From: Planctomicrobium sp051466335
GTDB taxonomy: Bacteria > Planctomycetota > Planctomycetia > Planctomycetales > Planctomycetaceae
Assembly: GCF_051466335.1 (NCBI RefSeq)
Contig: NZ_CP195793.1
Span: 4,030,001-4,094,000, forward strand
DNA: 64,000 nt
Direction: 5' to 3'
The notes under the pieces were generated by a model. It ran no database searches. It saw only the letters and a list, made by a program, of their open reading frames with translations, and was not told where the DNA came from. This document shows positions 19,310 to 28,218 of this stretch, piece after piece. The translations under genes were made by a program, and so were the position numbers. Numbering within the stretch: the first letter of the stretch is position 1; every line of letters starts with the position of its first letter.

Positions 19310-20224
19310 TTAGCGCCCTTCTTTCAGTCGACGAGGGAGTTCTCGACCTTCATTCAGCAGGTCGAGGAGATACGCTCCGTAGGCACTCTTCCCAAGAGGC
19401 TGAGCCAGCGCCCGCAACTGTTCATTGTTGATGTATCCCAATTGCCATGCAATTTCTTCAGGGACAGCAACTTTTTGGCCTTGTCGACTCTCAATTGCTT
19501 CGACAAAACCGGATGCCTGCAACAATGCCGATGGGGTTCCGGTGTCCAGCCAGGCAAACCCGCGTCCCATTAACTCCACGCAAAGATCGCCTCGTTCGAG
19601 GTACGCCTGATTGATCGATGTGATCTCGAGTTCCCCACGCTGCGATGGAGTGACCGATTTTGCCATCTCAATGACATCGTTGTCATAGAAATACAGCCCG
19701 GTGACAGCATACCGGGATTTCGGCTGCCTGGGCTTTTCGATGATGTCGACCGGCTTTCCATTTTCGTCGAACGAAATCACCCCGTAACGTTCTGGATCGC
19801 TGACGCGATATGCAAAGACGGTGGCACCTGTCTCGCGGGACGCAGCACTCTGGAGGAGTTTTTGCAGGTCGTGACCGTAGTAGATGTTGTCCCCCAGAAC
19901 GAGGCAGACGTTCTCTTTTCCAATGAACTCTTCACCGATCAGAAACGCCTCAGCTAGTCCTCGTGGTGCCGTTTGCACCGCATACTTGAGCGAAATGCCC
20001 AACTGTGAACCATCTCCGAGAAGTCGTTCGAAAAGGGGAAGATCAACGGGCGTGCTGATGATCAGAATTTCGCGAATCCCCGCCAGCATCAGTACGCTCA
20101 GCGGATAGTAAACCATCGGCTTGTCGTAGATCGGAAGAAGCTGCTTGCTGACCACGCTTGTCATTGGATGCAAACGGGTCCCCGCTCCCCCTGCGAGAAT
20201 AATTCCCTTCTTCGTCGATGCCAT
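19310..20224 (-). CDS. rmlA: Glucose-1-phosphate thymidylyltransferase
   Basis: RmlA makes dTDP-glucose from dTTP and glucose-1-phosphate, the first step to dTDP-rhamnose and related sugars for cell-surface polysaccharides. The 304-residue product starts with the nucleotidyltransferase signature GIILAGGAGTRLHPMT followed by SKQLLPIYDKPMVYYPLS, both diagnostic of RmlA. LGDNIYYG supplies the metal-binding aspartate. Length is as expected. GGAG lies six bases before the ATG at 20224. The other rml genes are not in the window. Confidence 0.93.
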   Translation of the reverse strand: MASTKKGIILAGGAGTRLHPMTSVVSKQLLPIYDKPMVYYPLSVLMLAGIREILIISTPVDLPLFERLLGDGSQLGISLKYAVQTAPRGLAEAFLIGEEFIGKENVCLVLGDNIYYGHDLQKLLQSAASRETGATVFAYRVSDPERYGVISFDENGKPVDIIEKPRQPKSRYAVTGLYFYDNDVIEMAKSVTPSQRGELEITSINQAYLERGDLCVELMGRGFAWLDTGTPSALLQASGFVEAIESRQGQKVAVPEEIAWQLGYINNEQLRALAQPLGKSAYGAYLLDLLNEGRELPRRLKEGR

Positions 20225-20564
20225 CAGGCGCTCCGGCTGTGTTCGGTGAAACAACACCTGCCCTTGGGGTTGCGTGCAGTATCCATCAGATATCGACCCT
20301 GCATTACGAAATCCGATAGAAAATGTCACGTTGTGTGCGGAATTGGAATGGCTCTCGCAATCCTCAAATTTCCTCACCTGAATTCTTCAATTCCAGAACT
20401 TCCAAAAACTCCCGTCCGTTACAGATCAGGGAAAAGGCACGTTCATCGAGTTGTTTGCGATGCTTCTCTCGTTCCTTCCTTGCGGGAAGGCCCCAGTATG
20501 CTAAACCTTGTGAAGCGAATTACCTCACAGGCAGATTGCAGTCGCTTTTGCTGCGAAAGTTTCC

Positions 20565-22835
20565 ATGAACATTCAGTCAACGGATCAAACCGCAGGAAAT
20601 CGTCTCATCGATTTCGTCATGCGTTGGCCGGGCTGGCTGATGCTGGTAGCAATTATACTGACAGCACTGGCTATCAGGCCTGCCTCTCAGCTCACGTTTG
20701 ATCAATCGATCGAATCTCTCTACGCGGAAAATGATCCTAGACTTCTGGATTATTTGAAAAGCAAAAAATGGTTTGGCGGGGACGACTTCGTCTTTCTCGC
20801 TTACACCGATCCAGAACTAATGTCTGCAGAGGGTCAGGCTCACCTCATTCAATTGACTGACCTCATGCGGAACACCCCGGGAGTTGACCCGAGAAATGTT
20901 CAAAGCCTGAGCGAACTCATTAACATCGGTCGCAATCCTTTTATGCGACGCCACCCGGAAAGAGTGATCGAGTTCGGGCGGCGACTGGTCGTAGGTGACG
21001 ACAATCAAACCACGGCGCTGATGATCAGCCTTACACCGGACGGCCAGGATGGTATCTCGCAGGCGGACACCATTTCTCGCTTGCGGCAGATCGCTGCCGA
21101 GCAGCCATTTGAAACGTTTGTCGTCGGTGAACCCGTTCTGATCCATGACATGTTTCAGTATGCGGAGAAGGATGGAGCCCGCATGGGATGGGCTGCCGCT
21201 GGCGTCCTCTCTTTCGTCATCCTGATCATGCTGCGGGATTTGCGATCAGTCATTCTTCCACTGATCATCGTCCAAATGACTGTGATCTGGACGAAAGCCG
21301 TTCTCGCGCTGAGTGGAATTCAGCTGACGATGGTCAGCTCGATTCTGGCTTCACTCGTCACAATCATCGGTGTGTCGACGGTCGTTTACACTTCTCTTTT
21401 CTATCGATCACTCCGGGAATCACATGATCGACGAGGCGCATTCCGCCTCATGATGCAATTGCTGGCAATCGACATCATGTGGGTCTGTATCACCACAGCC
21501 ACCGGATTCTCAGCTCAGCTCACAAGCCATCTTCACCCTGTTCGTTCTTTTGGGGTGACGATGGTGATCGGTTCTCTTCTCGTTCTCGCAGCGATGGCAC
21601 TTGTCATTCCCGGCGGATTGCTGATGGGACCGGAACGCTCGTTGGCTCGACACCCTCGCGGAGAAAGCCAGATCACTCGCTTCCTGCTCGCCGTCACGGA
21701 ATGGGTGCTTCATCACCGATTCCTCGTCTGGACTGCGACGTTGGTACTACTGGTGATCTCTTTGTTTGGGCTCCAGCGACTCCGACTGGAAACGGACTTC
21801 AGCAAGAATTTCCTCGCTTCAAGCCCTGTCCGTAAATCACTCGATTTCATGGAAGAAAGACTGGGAGGAGCTGGCTCGCTCGAAGTGAATTTCCCGGCTC
21901 CGGAAGAACTGAATGACATCTTTCTCGATGAAGTTCGAGAACTCTCTGAGACGCTGCGCGCGATCGAGATCAATGGGAAGCCAGGAATTACCCGCGTCCT
22001 CTCTGCGAGTGACGGGGTCGACATGATCCCCAGATTCCCGATCATCACACCAACGCTGCAAGTTCAGATTGAGCGACTCAACAAGGTCCAACCTCATTTC
22101 CTCCCGAGCTTGTACTCGCCTGAAGAAGGGCGAATGCGCATCATGCTGCGAGCACAAGAACGTCAGTCTTCGGAAGAGAAAGAACAACTTATTCAGCAGG
22201 TGACCGCAGCGGTTAACGAGAAATTTTCCGATGCAAATGTCACCGGGCTCTACGTCCTGATGACGAATCTGATCGACAGCCTGGTCCATGACCAATGGAT
22301 CGATCTCCTGACTTCCGCAACCGGTCTGATTTGCGTCATGTCGATCGCATATCGCAGCCTGAAATTTGGTGTTATTTCGCTGATCCCCAATGTTCTCCCG
22401 ATGATCATGTTGCTCGGAGGAATGGGATGGCTCGGTGTTCCAGTCAACATTGGAACCGCCATGATCTCCAGCGACGCCATGGGGCTCACGATTCACGACA
22501 GTATCTTTTACCTCTCCGCCTATCGAAGAGCCCGCCGATCGGGATTGCCGTTTCGTGAAGCATTACGCGAAGTTCAAACCGAAGTTCGCCGCCCGCTCGT
22601 CTATTCCAATGCAGCCCTCATCTTAGGCTTCCTTGTGCTGACGACCTCCAATTTCGTTCCGCTTATTTATTTCGGGGTTCTTGTCAGCGTCGCGATTGCG
22701 GGAGGATTGGTGGTGAACATGATCCTGCTGCCCCTCTTGCTGGAACTGATCGACTCTCCTCGCAGATCACAAGCAACCCCCGCTGCCGACGACTCCATTG
22801 CAGATTCTTCAGCTCAGGACGATGTCACAGAGTGA
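20565..22835 (+). CDS. RND/MMPL-superfamily membrane transporter
   Basis: This 756-residue protein has the duplicated RND layout: one N-terminal helix (about 20-40), a periplasmic loop of ~170 residues, five clustered helices (about 205-380), a single helix (~390-410), a second loop and five more helices (about 575-730). It resembles the MMPL/HpnN-like group of sterol-sensing-domain RND proteins, which move lipids or other hydrophobic molecules, more than the AcrB drug pumps, which are about 1,040 residues. No membrane-fusion partner is adjacent. The stop codon overlaps the start of a small gene, which in turn overlaps the malic enzyme, so the three are likely co-translated. Confidence 0.82.
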   Translation: MNIQSTDQTAGNRLIDFVMRWPGWLMLVAIILTALAIRPASQLTFDQSIESLYAENDPRLLDYLKSKKWFGGDDFVFLAYTDPELMSAEGQAHLIQLTDLMRNTPGVDPRNVQSLSELINIGRNPFMRRHPERVIEFGRRLVVGDDNQTTALMISLTPDGQDGISQADTISRLRQIAAEQPFETFVVGEPVLIHDMFQYAEKDGARMGWAAAGVLSFVILIMLRDLRSVILPLIIVQMTVIWTKAVLALSGIQLTMVSSILASLVTIIGVSTVVYTSLFYRSLRESHDRRGAFRLMMQLLAIDIMWVCITTATGFSAQLTSHLHPVRSFGVTMVIGSLLVLAAMALVIPGGLLMGPERSLARHPRGESQITRFLLAVTEWVLHHRFLVWTATLVLLVISLFGLQRLRLETDFSKNFLASSPVRKSLDFMEERLGGAGSLEVNFPAPEELNDIFLDEVRELSETLRAIEINGKPGITRVLSASDGVDMIPRFPIITPTLQVQIERLNKVQPHFLPSLYSPEEGRMRIMLRAQERQSSEEKEQLIQQVTAAVNEKFSDANVTGLYVLMTNLIDSLVHDQWIDLLTSATGLICVMSIAYRSLKFGVISLIPNVLPMIMLLGGMGWLGVPVNIGTAMISSDAMGLTIHDSIFYLSAYRRARRSGLPFREALREVQTEVRRPLVYSNAALILGFLVLTTSNFVPLIYFGVLVSVAIAGGLVVNMILLPLLLELIDSPRRSQATPAADDSIADSSAQDDVTE

Positions 22836-22992
22836 TCTCTCTGAACTGAATTCACTCCGTCGATTTAATGATCCGATTGTCTGTCAATCTTGCGGCCAGC
22901 AAGTTGATGTCGCAGCGTCGACCGTGATTGAATATTATCGAACCGCATTCAAATTCGATTCGATAAGTTCTCGGGAAGCGACGCGACAATGA
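22822..22992 (+). CDS. Small protein of unknown function, coupled to the malic enzyme gene
   Basis: This 56-residue frame starts at an ATG inside the last codons of the RND gene and ends in an ATGA overlap with the start of the malic enzyme, which suggests translational coupling. It holds a single C-x-x-C pair (CQSC near residue 25), too little for a complete zinc site unless it dimerises. I recognise no family. The tight overlaps at both ends are the main support for its being a real gene. Confidence 0.55.
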   Translation: MSQSDLSELNSLRRFNDPIVCQSCGQQVDVAASTVIEYYRTAFKFDSISSREATRQ

Positions 22993-24410
22993 GCCATTTC
23001 AGCCCTGCTTATAGCATTACGATTCGTTTGAAATACCACGATATTCCGGGTGCGCTCGGAAAGATCACCTCAGCGATTGGCCATGCAGGTGGGTCCATCG
23101 GTGCCGTGGATATCGTCGACAGCAAGGACGGGGTGATCACTCGCGACTTCTCTGTTCAGGCAACCGACGTCGCCCATGGCGAACAGATCGCGAAATCGGT
23201 CAGCAGCCTGGACAATGTCGATGTCGTCAATGTCTCTGACCGTACCTTTCTGATGCATCTGGGCGGAAAAATTGAGGTCACATCCCGCGTTCCGTTGAAA
23301 ACTCGAGACGACCTGTCGATGGCATACACGCCGGGTGTCGCACGAATCTGCAAAGCAATCGCCGAAGATCCTGATGCTTCTTTTAATCTCACCGTCCGCC
23401 GAAACATGGTCGCGGTCGTTAGCGATGGAACTGCTGTGCTCGGACTCGGAAACATCGGTCCTCGGGCAGCGATGCCTGTGATGGAAGGAAAGGCACTCCT
23501 GTTCAAAGAGTTCGGAAAAGTCGACGCGTTTCCAATCTGTCTGGAAACACAGGACGTAGAAGAAATCATCCGAACAGTGAAGTATCTCGCTCCGACATTC
23601 GGAGGGATCAACCTGGAAGACATTTCGTCGCCTCGCTGCGTCGAGATCGAAGAACGCCTGGAAGCAGAACTCGAAATTCCCGTCTTTCATGACGACCAAC
23701 ATGGAACCGCCGTCGTCGTGCTGGCAGCCTTATTGAATTCCCTCAAAGTTGTCGGCAAGAACATGGAGGAGATTCAGGTTGTCATCAACGGAGCCGGGGC
23801 TGCTGGCGTTGCTATCGCGAAACTTCTCCTCCTCGTGGGAGTGAAGCGGATGATCGTTTGCGACACAGCCGGAGCGATTCACAAAGCCCGGACCGACAAG
23901 ATGAACTCCCTGAAAGCCTGGCTCGCAGACCATACCAATTCAGAGCAAAAAGCAGGGACATTATCCGACGTCATCGCCGGCGCCGACGTCTTTGTGGGAG
24001 TCTCCGCTGCAGGCTCGCTGAAGCGGTCCGACATCGAACAAATGAACAGCGACGCGATCGTCTTCGCACTCGCAAATCCGGATCCGGAAATTACTCCAGA
24101 AGACGCGGGAGACTCCGTTCGCATCATGGCGACCGGACGCTCAGACTACCCAAATCAGATCAACAACGTCCTCTGCTTCCCGGGGCTCTTCCGTGGACTC
24201 CTCGATGTCCGAGCCCGCAACGTCAACGAAGAAATCAAAGTTGCCGCTGCCCACGCGATTGCATCGATCATTACAGATTCAGAACTTCACGAAGATTACA
24301 TCGTCCCCAGCGTCTTCGACCGCCGTGTCGCGACTGCCGTTGCTGAGACTGTTGCTCGCGTTGCAGTCGAAACGGGCGTCGCGCGTAAAGGACTGCCACC
24401 AAAGCAGTAA
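22989..24410 (+). CDS. ACT-domain NAD(P)-dependent malic enzyme
   Basis: This 473-residue enzyme decarboxylates malate to pyruvate. The first ~85 residues are an ACT domain (YSITIRLKYHDIPGALGKIT), which normally binds a small regulatory ligand. The catalytic part begins with SMAYTPGVARICKAI, then SDGTAVLGLGNIGPRAAMPV, the metal site in LEDISSPRC and FHDDQHGTAVV, and the nucleotide-binding INGAGAAGVAIAK. The family uses NAD+ or NADP+; the sequence does not settle which. The length is that of the short bacterial form with an added ACT domain. Confidence 0.9.
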   Translation: MSHFSPAYSITIRLKYHDIPGALGKITSAIGHAGGSIGAVDIVDSKDGVITRDFSVQATDVAHGEQIAKSVSSLDNVDVVNVSDRTFLMHLGGKIEVTSRVPLKTRDDLSMAYTPGVARICKAIAEDPDASFNLTVRRNMVAVVSDGTAVLGLGNIGPRAAMPVMEGKALLFKEFGKVDAFPICLETQDVEEIIRTVKYLAPTFGGINLEDISSPRCVEIEERLEAELEIPVFHDDQHGTAVVVLAALLNSLKVVGKNMEEIQVVINGAGAAGVAIAKLLLLVGVKRMIVCDTAGAIHKARTDKMNSLKAWLADHTNSEQKAGTLSDVIAGADVFVGVSAAGSLKRSDIEQMNSDAIVFALANPDPEITPEDAGDSVRIMATGRSDYPNQINNVLCFPGLFRGLLDVRARNVNEEIKVAAAHAIASIITDSELHEDYIVPSVFDRRVATAVAETVARVAVETGVARKGLPPKQ

Positions 24411-24716
24411 AGAACAATTTTCAGACACAGCTGAACCGGAACGTCCAGACAGGGTCTTTAACAGGACATCCGTGCAAAGCCGTTGAAGCGTTCAAACGGA
24501 ATTGCGATTGCCACTGAGACGTCAAGGTCACGAAACATTGTCCCCAGAAAGTGAACAAACGGTTAGTTCGGGGTCAGTTTCCCCTTCCCGGCGACACTTG
24601 GTCGCTGTAGAAGGAATTTCGGTTTGAAAATTTTTCAAAATGGGGGGGAGAGATTTCAGAATCTCAGTCGAATTGACTTTCATAGTCGGGTCGGACCCGT
24701 TAATCTTCCCCGCACA
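24411..24716. other. Intergenic region before tRNA-Pro
   Basis: No gene is visible. The stretch holds a short AT-rich palindrome near 24624-24648 and a TTGACT at 24673 that could be part of the tRNA promoter, but I see no well-spaced -10 partner. Confidence 0.4.
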
Positions 24717-24791
24717 CGGAGTGTAGCTCAGCTTGGCTAGAGCGCCTGCTTTGGGAGCAGGAGGCCGCAGGTTCGAATCCTGTCACTCCGA
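24717..24791 (+). tRNA. tRNA-Pro (anticodon TGG)
   Basis: A full cloverleaf can be drawn: acceptor CGGAGTG/CACTCCG, D stem GCTC/GAGC, anticodon stem CCTGC/GCAGG around the loop TTTGGGA (anticodon TGG), a 5-nt variable loop and T stem GCAGG/CCTGT around TTCGAAT. The discriminator base is A; CCA is not encoded. It reads CCA proline codons, and others by wobble. An integrase gene begins 49 bp beyond its 3' end, the usual layout of a tRNA-targeting island. Confidence 0.95.
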
Positions 24792-24839
24792 CTTAGTTTA
24801 CGGCGAATCCCAAACCGCCGAACAGCAGTTAGACAGCAA

Positions 24840-25997
24840 TTAGGAAGTGAGTCTCGCAAAGACCACTTCCATTTTTTTTGCCGCAATCTGTCCGTCTGAC
24901 GCAATAAAGTGCGAGTAAGTCCGGTGTGTTGTCGCTGAATCCGAGTGGCCCAGGATGTGAGACACAATGTGAATCGCCGTCCCCTCTCTCAGCAATGTGC
25001 TTGCAGCAGTATGACGAACGTGGTGGTAGCCACGATGTCGAATGCCCAGATCTCGCAACAAGACCGCCCAGTGATTCTTCGCAAAGCTGGTTCTACGAGT
25101 GGGGAGCCCTCTCCGGCCAATAAAAATAAAATCCTCGGGTTGGGCGTGCTTTTCCTTCAACGCAATCTTTTGTCTCTCCCTGAGCTGATCCATTACGCTC
25201 GCAGGAAGAGTGACAGTCCGCATCCCTCTCATGGTTTTTGGCGCCTTGATTGTGACTGTTCCGGCATAGTCTCTGGCCTGACGTTCAATTCGGATGGTGC
25301 AATTCTTCCAATCAACGTCACGCCACTGGAGACCAAGAAGCTCCCCAAGTCGTGGACCGCAAGCAAAAGCGATATGGTGCAGGGCCTCCAATCGATGACC
25401 TTTCACGTGTCTGAGAATCTTTCGAACTTCAGAATCCGTGAACGGTTCAATCGCAGCTGGCTTCACAGTCGGTTTCAGTTCCTTTTCGCAGGGATTGAAT
25501 GCAACAAGTTTGCGACGCATCCCAAACGCAAACGCGCTGGACAGAACCTTGAATGCAATTTCGATCGATCTCGCACCAGATGGCTTGACCACAAGGGACG
25601 TAGGAGACTTCAGCTCGGAAACCCACATGTCGACAACTTCGACCGTGCAGTCTTCGCAATTGCGGTTTCCGATCAGCGGGACTATCCGCCAGTCAATGGC
25701 ACGCTTGTAACTGTCGATGGTGCTCACTCCTCCTTTACTTGTAGTGAGCCACTTGGCGAGCAGGTCTGCAACAGTCAGTTTCGTTCCTGCCGTGGCGAAT
25801 CTCTTGTGCTTTTCTCGCAGCTCACTCAGGACAAGTTGTCCGTGAGCCTGAGACTTAGCATTTTTGCTGACTCGTCGAGTCGTACCGTCCAGATTCTCAA
25901 CGGTCAGACTGACAACCCACTGACCGTTTGCTCGCTGAAAGATCGTCCCCTCGCGATTTCCGCGACGCCGTTGACTATTTCGTTTTTGGTTTTTCAC
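24840..25997 (-). CDS. Tyrosine-recombinase integrase
   Basis: This 385-residue phage-type integrase has an N-terminal arm-binding-like region (EGTIFQRANGQWVVSLTVEN), a core-binding domain (about 70-175) and a catalytic domain with the full set of residues: R216 in CGPRLGELLGLQW, a lysine near 251-254, H325/R328 in the YHHVRHTAAS box, H351 in ILGHSD and the nucleophile Y361 in THRTYSHF. It lies 49 bp from tRNA-Pro and its stop end faces it, so the tRNA 3' end is the probable attachment site. It overlaps the upstream Xis-like gene by 23 bp. A 519-residue antisense frame over this gene is not considered real. Confidence 0.92.
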   Translation of the reverse strand: MKNQKRNSQRRRGNREGTIFQRANGQWVVSLTVENLDGTTRRVSKNAKSQAHGQLVLSELREKHKRFATAGTKLTVADLLAKWLTTSKGGVSTIDSYKRAIDWRIVPLIGNRNCEDCTVEVVDMWVSELKSPTSLVVKPSGARSIEIAFKVLSSAFAFGMRRKLVAFNPCEKELKPTVKPAAIEPFTDSEVRKILRHVKGHRLEALHHIAFACGPRLGELLGLQWRDVDWKNCTIRIERQARDYAGTVTIKAPKTMRGMRTVTLPASVMDQLRERQKIALKEKHAQPEDFIFIGRRGLPTRRTSFAKNHWAVLLRDLGIRHRGYHHVRHTAASTLLREGTAIHIVSHILGHSDSATTHRTYSHFIASDGQIAAKKMEVVFARLTS

Positions 25998-26217
25998 TTG
26001 TGTTTGACCTTTGGTTGCTCAAGTACCCGAGTACATCATCTGCGTGAATCAAAGACCAATCTCCCCACTTTATTATTGGAATTTCCGCATCCTGAACCTT
26101 CTTCCGAAGTGTCTTTGGCTCGACGTCTCCAACCGCCTTTGCCCAGGCCGTGTCGGTGTAGAATCCATTCTGAGACAAAAACTCTTCTGGGGAGTTTGGA
26201 TATTGTGTTGTTGACAT
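25975..26217 (-). CDS. Small DNA-binding protein, probable excisionase (Xis-like)
   Basis: This 80-residue protein has a central segment (VEPKTLRKKVQDAEIPIIKWGDWSLIHADDVLGYL in part, residues ~33-67) in the pattern of a winged-helix Xis/MerR-type domain, where a helix-turn-helix is followed by a beta-hairpin. Excisionases bind near attachment sites and bias integrase towards excision. It overlaps the start of integrase, so the two are likely co-expressed and translationally linked. The assignment rests on pattern and position rather than a diagnostic motif; a repressor-like role is possible. Confidence 0.6.
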   Translation of the reverse strand: MSTTQYPNSPEEFLSQNGFYTDTAWAKAVGDVEPKTLRKKVQDAEIPIIKWGDWSLIHADDVLGYLSNQRSNTSEKPKTK

Positions 26218-26297
26218 GGGTGAATAGAATCCCTATGTTCGCACTTGAAGGCACGAAAACCGTGGTAGGTAGGAATGTCTTGAAGCTTGTGAACACG

Positions 26298-26332
26298 TGC
26301 AGTTGGGATTCGCAGTCCCGACTGCATTTTTT
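26298..26332 (+). terminator. Rho-independent terminator with no obvious gene before it
   Basis: TGCAGTTGGGA (26298-26308) pairs with TCCCGACTGCA (26316-26326; one G-T pair) and is followed by six T. It would end a plus-strand transcript, yet only the divergent start of the Xis-like gene lies within 80 bp upstream. The transcript may be a small RNA. Confidence 0.65.
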
Positions 26333-26670
26333 ATTTCACAAGCACCGCCAGCCCAAAACGGATTACACCGGGGGCGGCAAGAAACATCTTTGGAGGAGGC
26401 CTCGCAGCTGGCGAGACTCGCAACGCACGACAACAGAACGCAGGGCGATAAGCCCGCTTGTGCGGATTGAACACGACGTATCGGTCCTTACGGTGGTAAC
26501 GTAGGGTCTGAGAATGCACGTCGTGGTTCGCACCCACGGCGTGCAACGTCGCTTTATATCGATTATCATGCATCAACACAAGACACGTCAGGAGGCTGTT
26601 GAAATTCGCCCTGATTGTATTTGCAGCAATTCCTGAGCAGTCGTTTGACACCGTGCCAAGGGCCAGCGAA
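26333..26670. other. Gap before the zinc-ribbon gene
   Basis: Several overlapping frames exist on both strands but none has recognisable protein features or a good start. I see no repeat or RNA gene here. Confidence 0.35.
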
Positions 26671-27055
26671 ATGAACGGGCTGATTAGTTTCTCGTGCGAT
26701 GGTTGCGGGTCAAAACTCAAGGCCCCGTCGCGAAAAGCTGGCAACTCCTTCCCCTGCCCCAATTGTGCGATGAGCGTCGTGGTCCCTCCAGTCTTCAGGG
26801 AAGATGTCGCGACCAGTTTGCCGCTCACAAGCCAAAGCCGTAACTCCGGCATTCCGGAGACTGCACCAAAAGACGAACGAGTCTTGGTTAGGCTAAGCCC
26901 GACACTATTGGGAGAGAGCCCATTTGGCTCGTCAGTTGTGATGGCTTTCGCCGCTGGTCTGATCGCACATGGCATCGTGAATTCAATTTCTGCTTGCATT
27001 GTGGGAGGGGCGTTAGGAATTTTTATTGCGGCCATCTGCTGGCTAGACAGATCTA

Positions 27056-27918
27056 GAGTCTGTTATGGACTTAAGTGTTGGTTTTGAAGTAGTTTCCGTG
27101 GATGAGCAAGCCCCGGATGCCTTACCCCAGTGACGTCACGGACGACGAATGGGCCTTTTTAGCCCCCTATTTGGCGCTGGTGAAAGAGGACTCGCCGCAG
27201 CGGGTTCACTCCCTTCGAGCCGTGTTCAATGCCATGCGGTGGCTGGTACGCACCGGGGCGCAGTGGCGGTTCATGCCCCATGAGTTCCCGCCTTGGCCCG
27301 TGGTCTATCAGCAGGCTCGCCGTTGGCTGGAGGCTGGCGTGTTTGAGCACATCGCTCATGACCTGCGGGAAGTGGCTCGCGTGTCTCAGGGACGCGATGA
27401 GCCCCCCTCAGCAACGATCTTAGATGCGCGAGTCATCCAATCCACTCCCGAGAGTGGTGCCAGAGCCGGTTACGATGGCGGCAAACGGCGGAAGGGCTCG
27501 AAGGTTCACGTGGCCATTGACACGCTCGGGCACCTTCTCGCCTTGAAAGTGACCCCAGCCAATGAACAGGAGCGAGCCCAGGTTTCCGACTTATGTGTCG
27601 CTGTGCAGGAGGCGACTGATCAGGCCATTGAAGTCGCCTATGTGGACCAAGGTTATACTGGCGAGAACGCGGAAGAGGCTGCCGCTGAGCAGGGAGTGGA
27701 ACTGCGCGTCGTGAAACTCCCTTATGCCAAGAAAGGATTCGTATTATTGCCACGTCGGTGGGTCGTGGAGCGGACCTTTGCCTGGCTAGGACGATCACGG
27801 AGGCTGGCACGTGACTACGAACGACTGGCAGAAGTCTTGGCCGGATGGCACTGGGTGGCCATGGTCGCACTGCTGCTCAAATACACGCCGATCGTCGTCC
27901 AGAGTTCATAACAGGCTC
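27056..27918 (+). mobile_element. IS5-family insertion sequence, 863 bp, copy A
   Basis: Ends GAGTCTGTTATGGACTT and GAGCCTGTTATGAACTC (reverse complement) are flanked by TA on both sides; removal rebuilds CTAG. Two other copies of identical length are at 46675-47537 (inverted) and 49646-50508. The short TA target duplication again suggests the IS427 group of IS5. Confidence 0.93.
27102..27911 (+). CDS. IS5-family transposase (copy A)
   Basis: One uninterrupted 269-residue frame. The N-terminal part has the DUF4096-like DDEWAFLAPYLAL and WRFMPHEFPPW segments. Catalytic residues are in ILDARVIQSTP, VDQGYTGENA and the VVERTFAWLGRSRRLARDYE block. It carries no frameshift, unlike the 897-bp element, and is therefore a different IS. 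It is probably active, since three near-identical copies exist. Confidence 0.93.
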   Translation: MSKPRMPYPSDVTDDEWAFLAPYLALVKEDSPQRVHSLRAVFNAMRWLVRTGAQWRFMPHEFPPWPVVYQQARRWLEAGVFEHIAHDLREVARVSQGRDEPPSATILDARVIQSTPESGARAGYDGGKRRKGSKVHVAIDTLGHLLALKVTPANEQERAQVSDLCVAVQEATDQAIEVAYVDQGYTGENAEEAAAEQGVELRVVKLPYAKKGFVLLPRRWVVERTFAWLGRSRRLARDYERLAEVLAGWHWVAMVALLLKYTPIVVQSS

Positions 27919-28218
27919 TAGGACAACACTGACTGTCACGACCACAAGGACCATTCTTCAGCGTTCGTTCTTTTCGTTTTCAACCACTGAAGTCCGGCAT
28001 AGTGACGTCAGAAATATTCAAGTCACTCAGTCTTTAGGACAGAGACTTGCGAACTCTGGAAGAATTAAGCTCTCCACTTCTGGTCAATCCGGATTCGAAA
28101 TTGAGATCAACGGAATTGACAATCCCATGCATGTAAAAAGCCTAATCGACAAATGCCGTCGGTGAGTTTTGCCAGCCAGATCACGACTCCTAGCCAGGGC
28201 TTCTTCGACGCGTTTCCC

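Larger units (their letters stand above)
26671..28165 (+). pseudogene. Zinc-ribbon/membrane/PH-domain protein gene split by an insertion sequence
   Basis: The 5' part (26671-27055) encodes MNGLISFSCDGCGSKLKAPS, with CDGC and CPNC of a zinc ribbon, followed by a linker and a hydrophobic segment of two helices (about residues 88-125). It runs into the IS at 27056. The 3' part (27921-28165) encodes a bacterial PH-like domain (HSDVRNIQVTQSLGQRLA, ending in NPMHVKSLIDKCRR). Deleting the IS and one TA joins the two in the same frame through DRSRTTLTVTTTRT. The intact protein would have about 207 residues. Zinc-ribbon plus PH-domain membrane proteins are common in planctomycetes; their function is unknown. 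Confidence 0.78.

Noticed and set aside
24737..24967. Minus-strand 76-residue frame ending in DRIRTCGLLLPKQAL
   Set aside because: This is the common false frame read from the complement of a tRNA gene.
24945..26504. 519-codon plus-strand open frame over the integrase and Xis genes
   Set aside because: It lies antisense to a recombinase with all catalytic residues; the frame has no domain or natural start.
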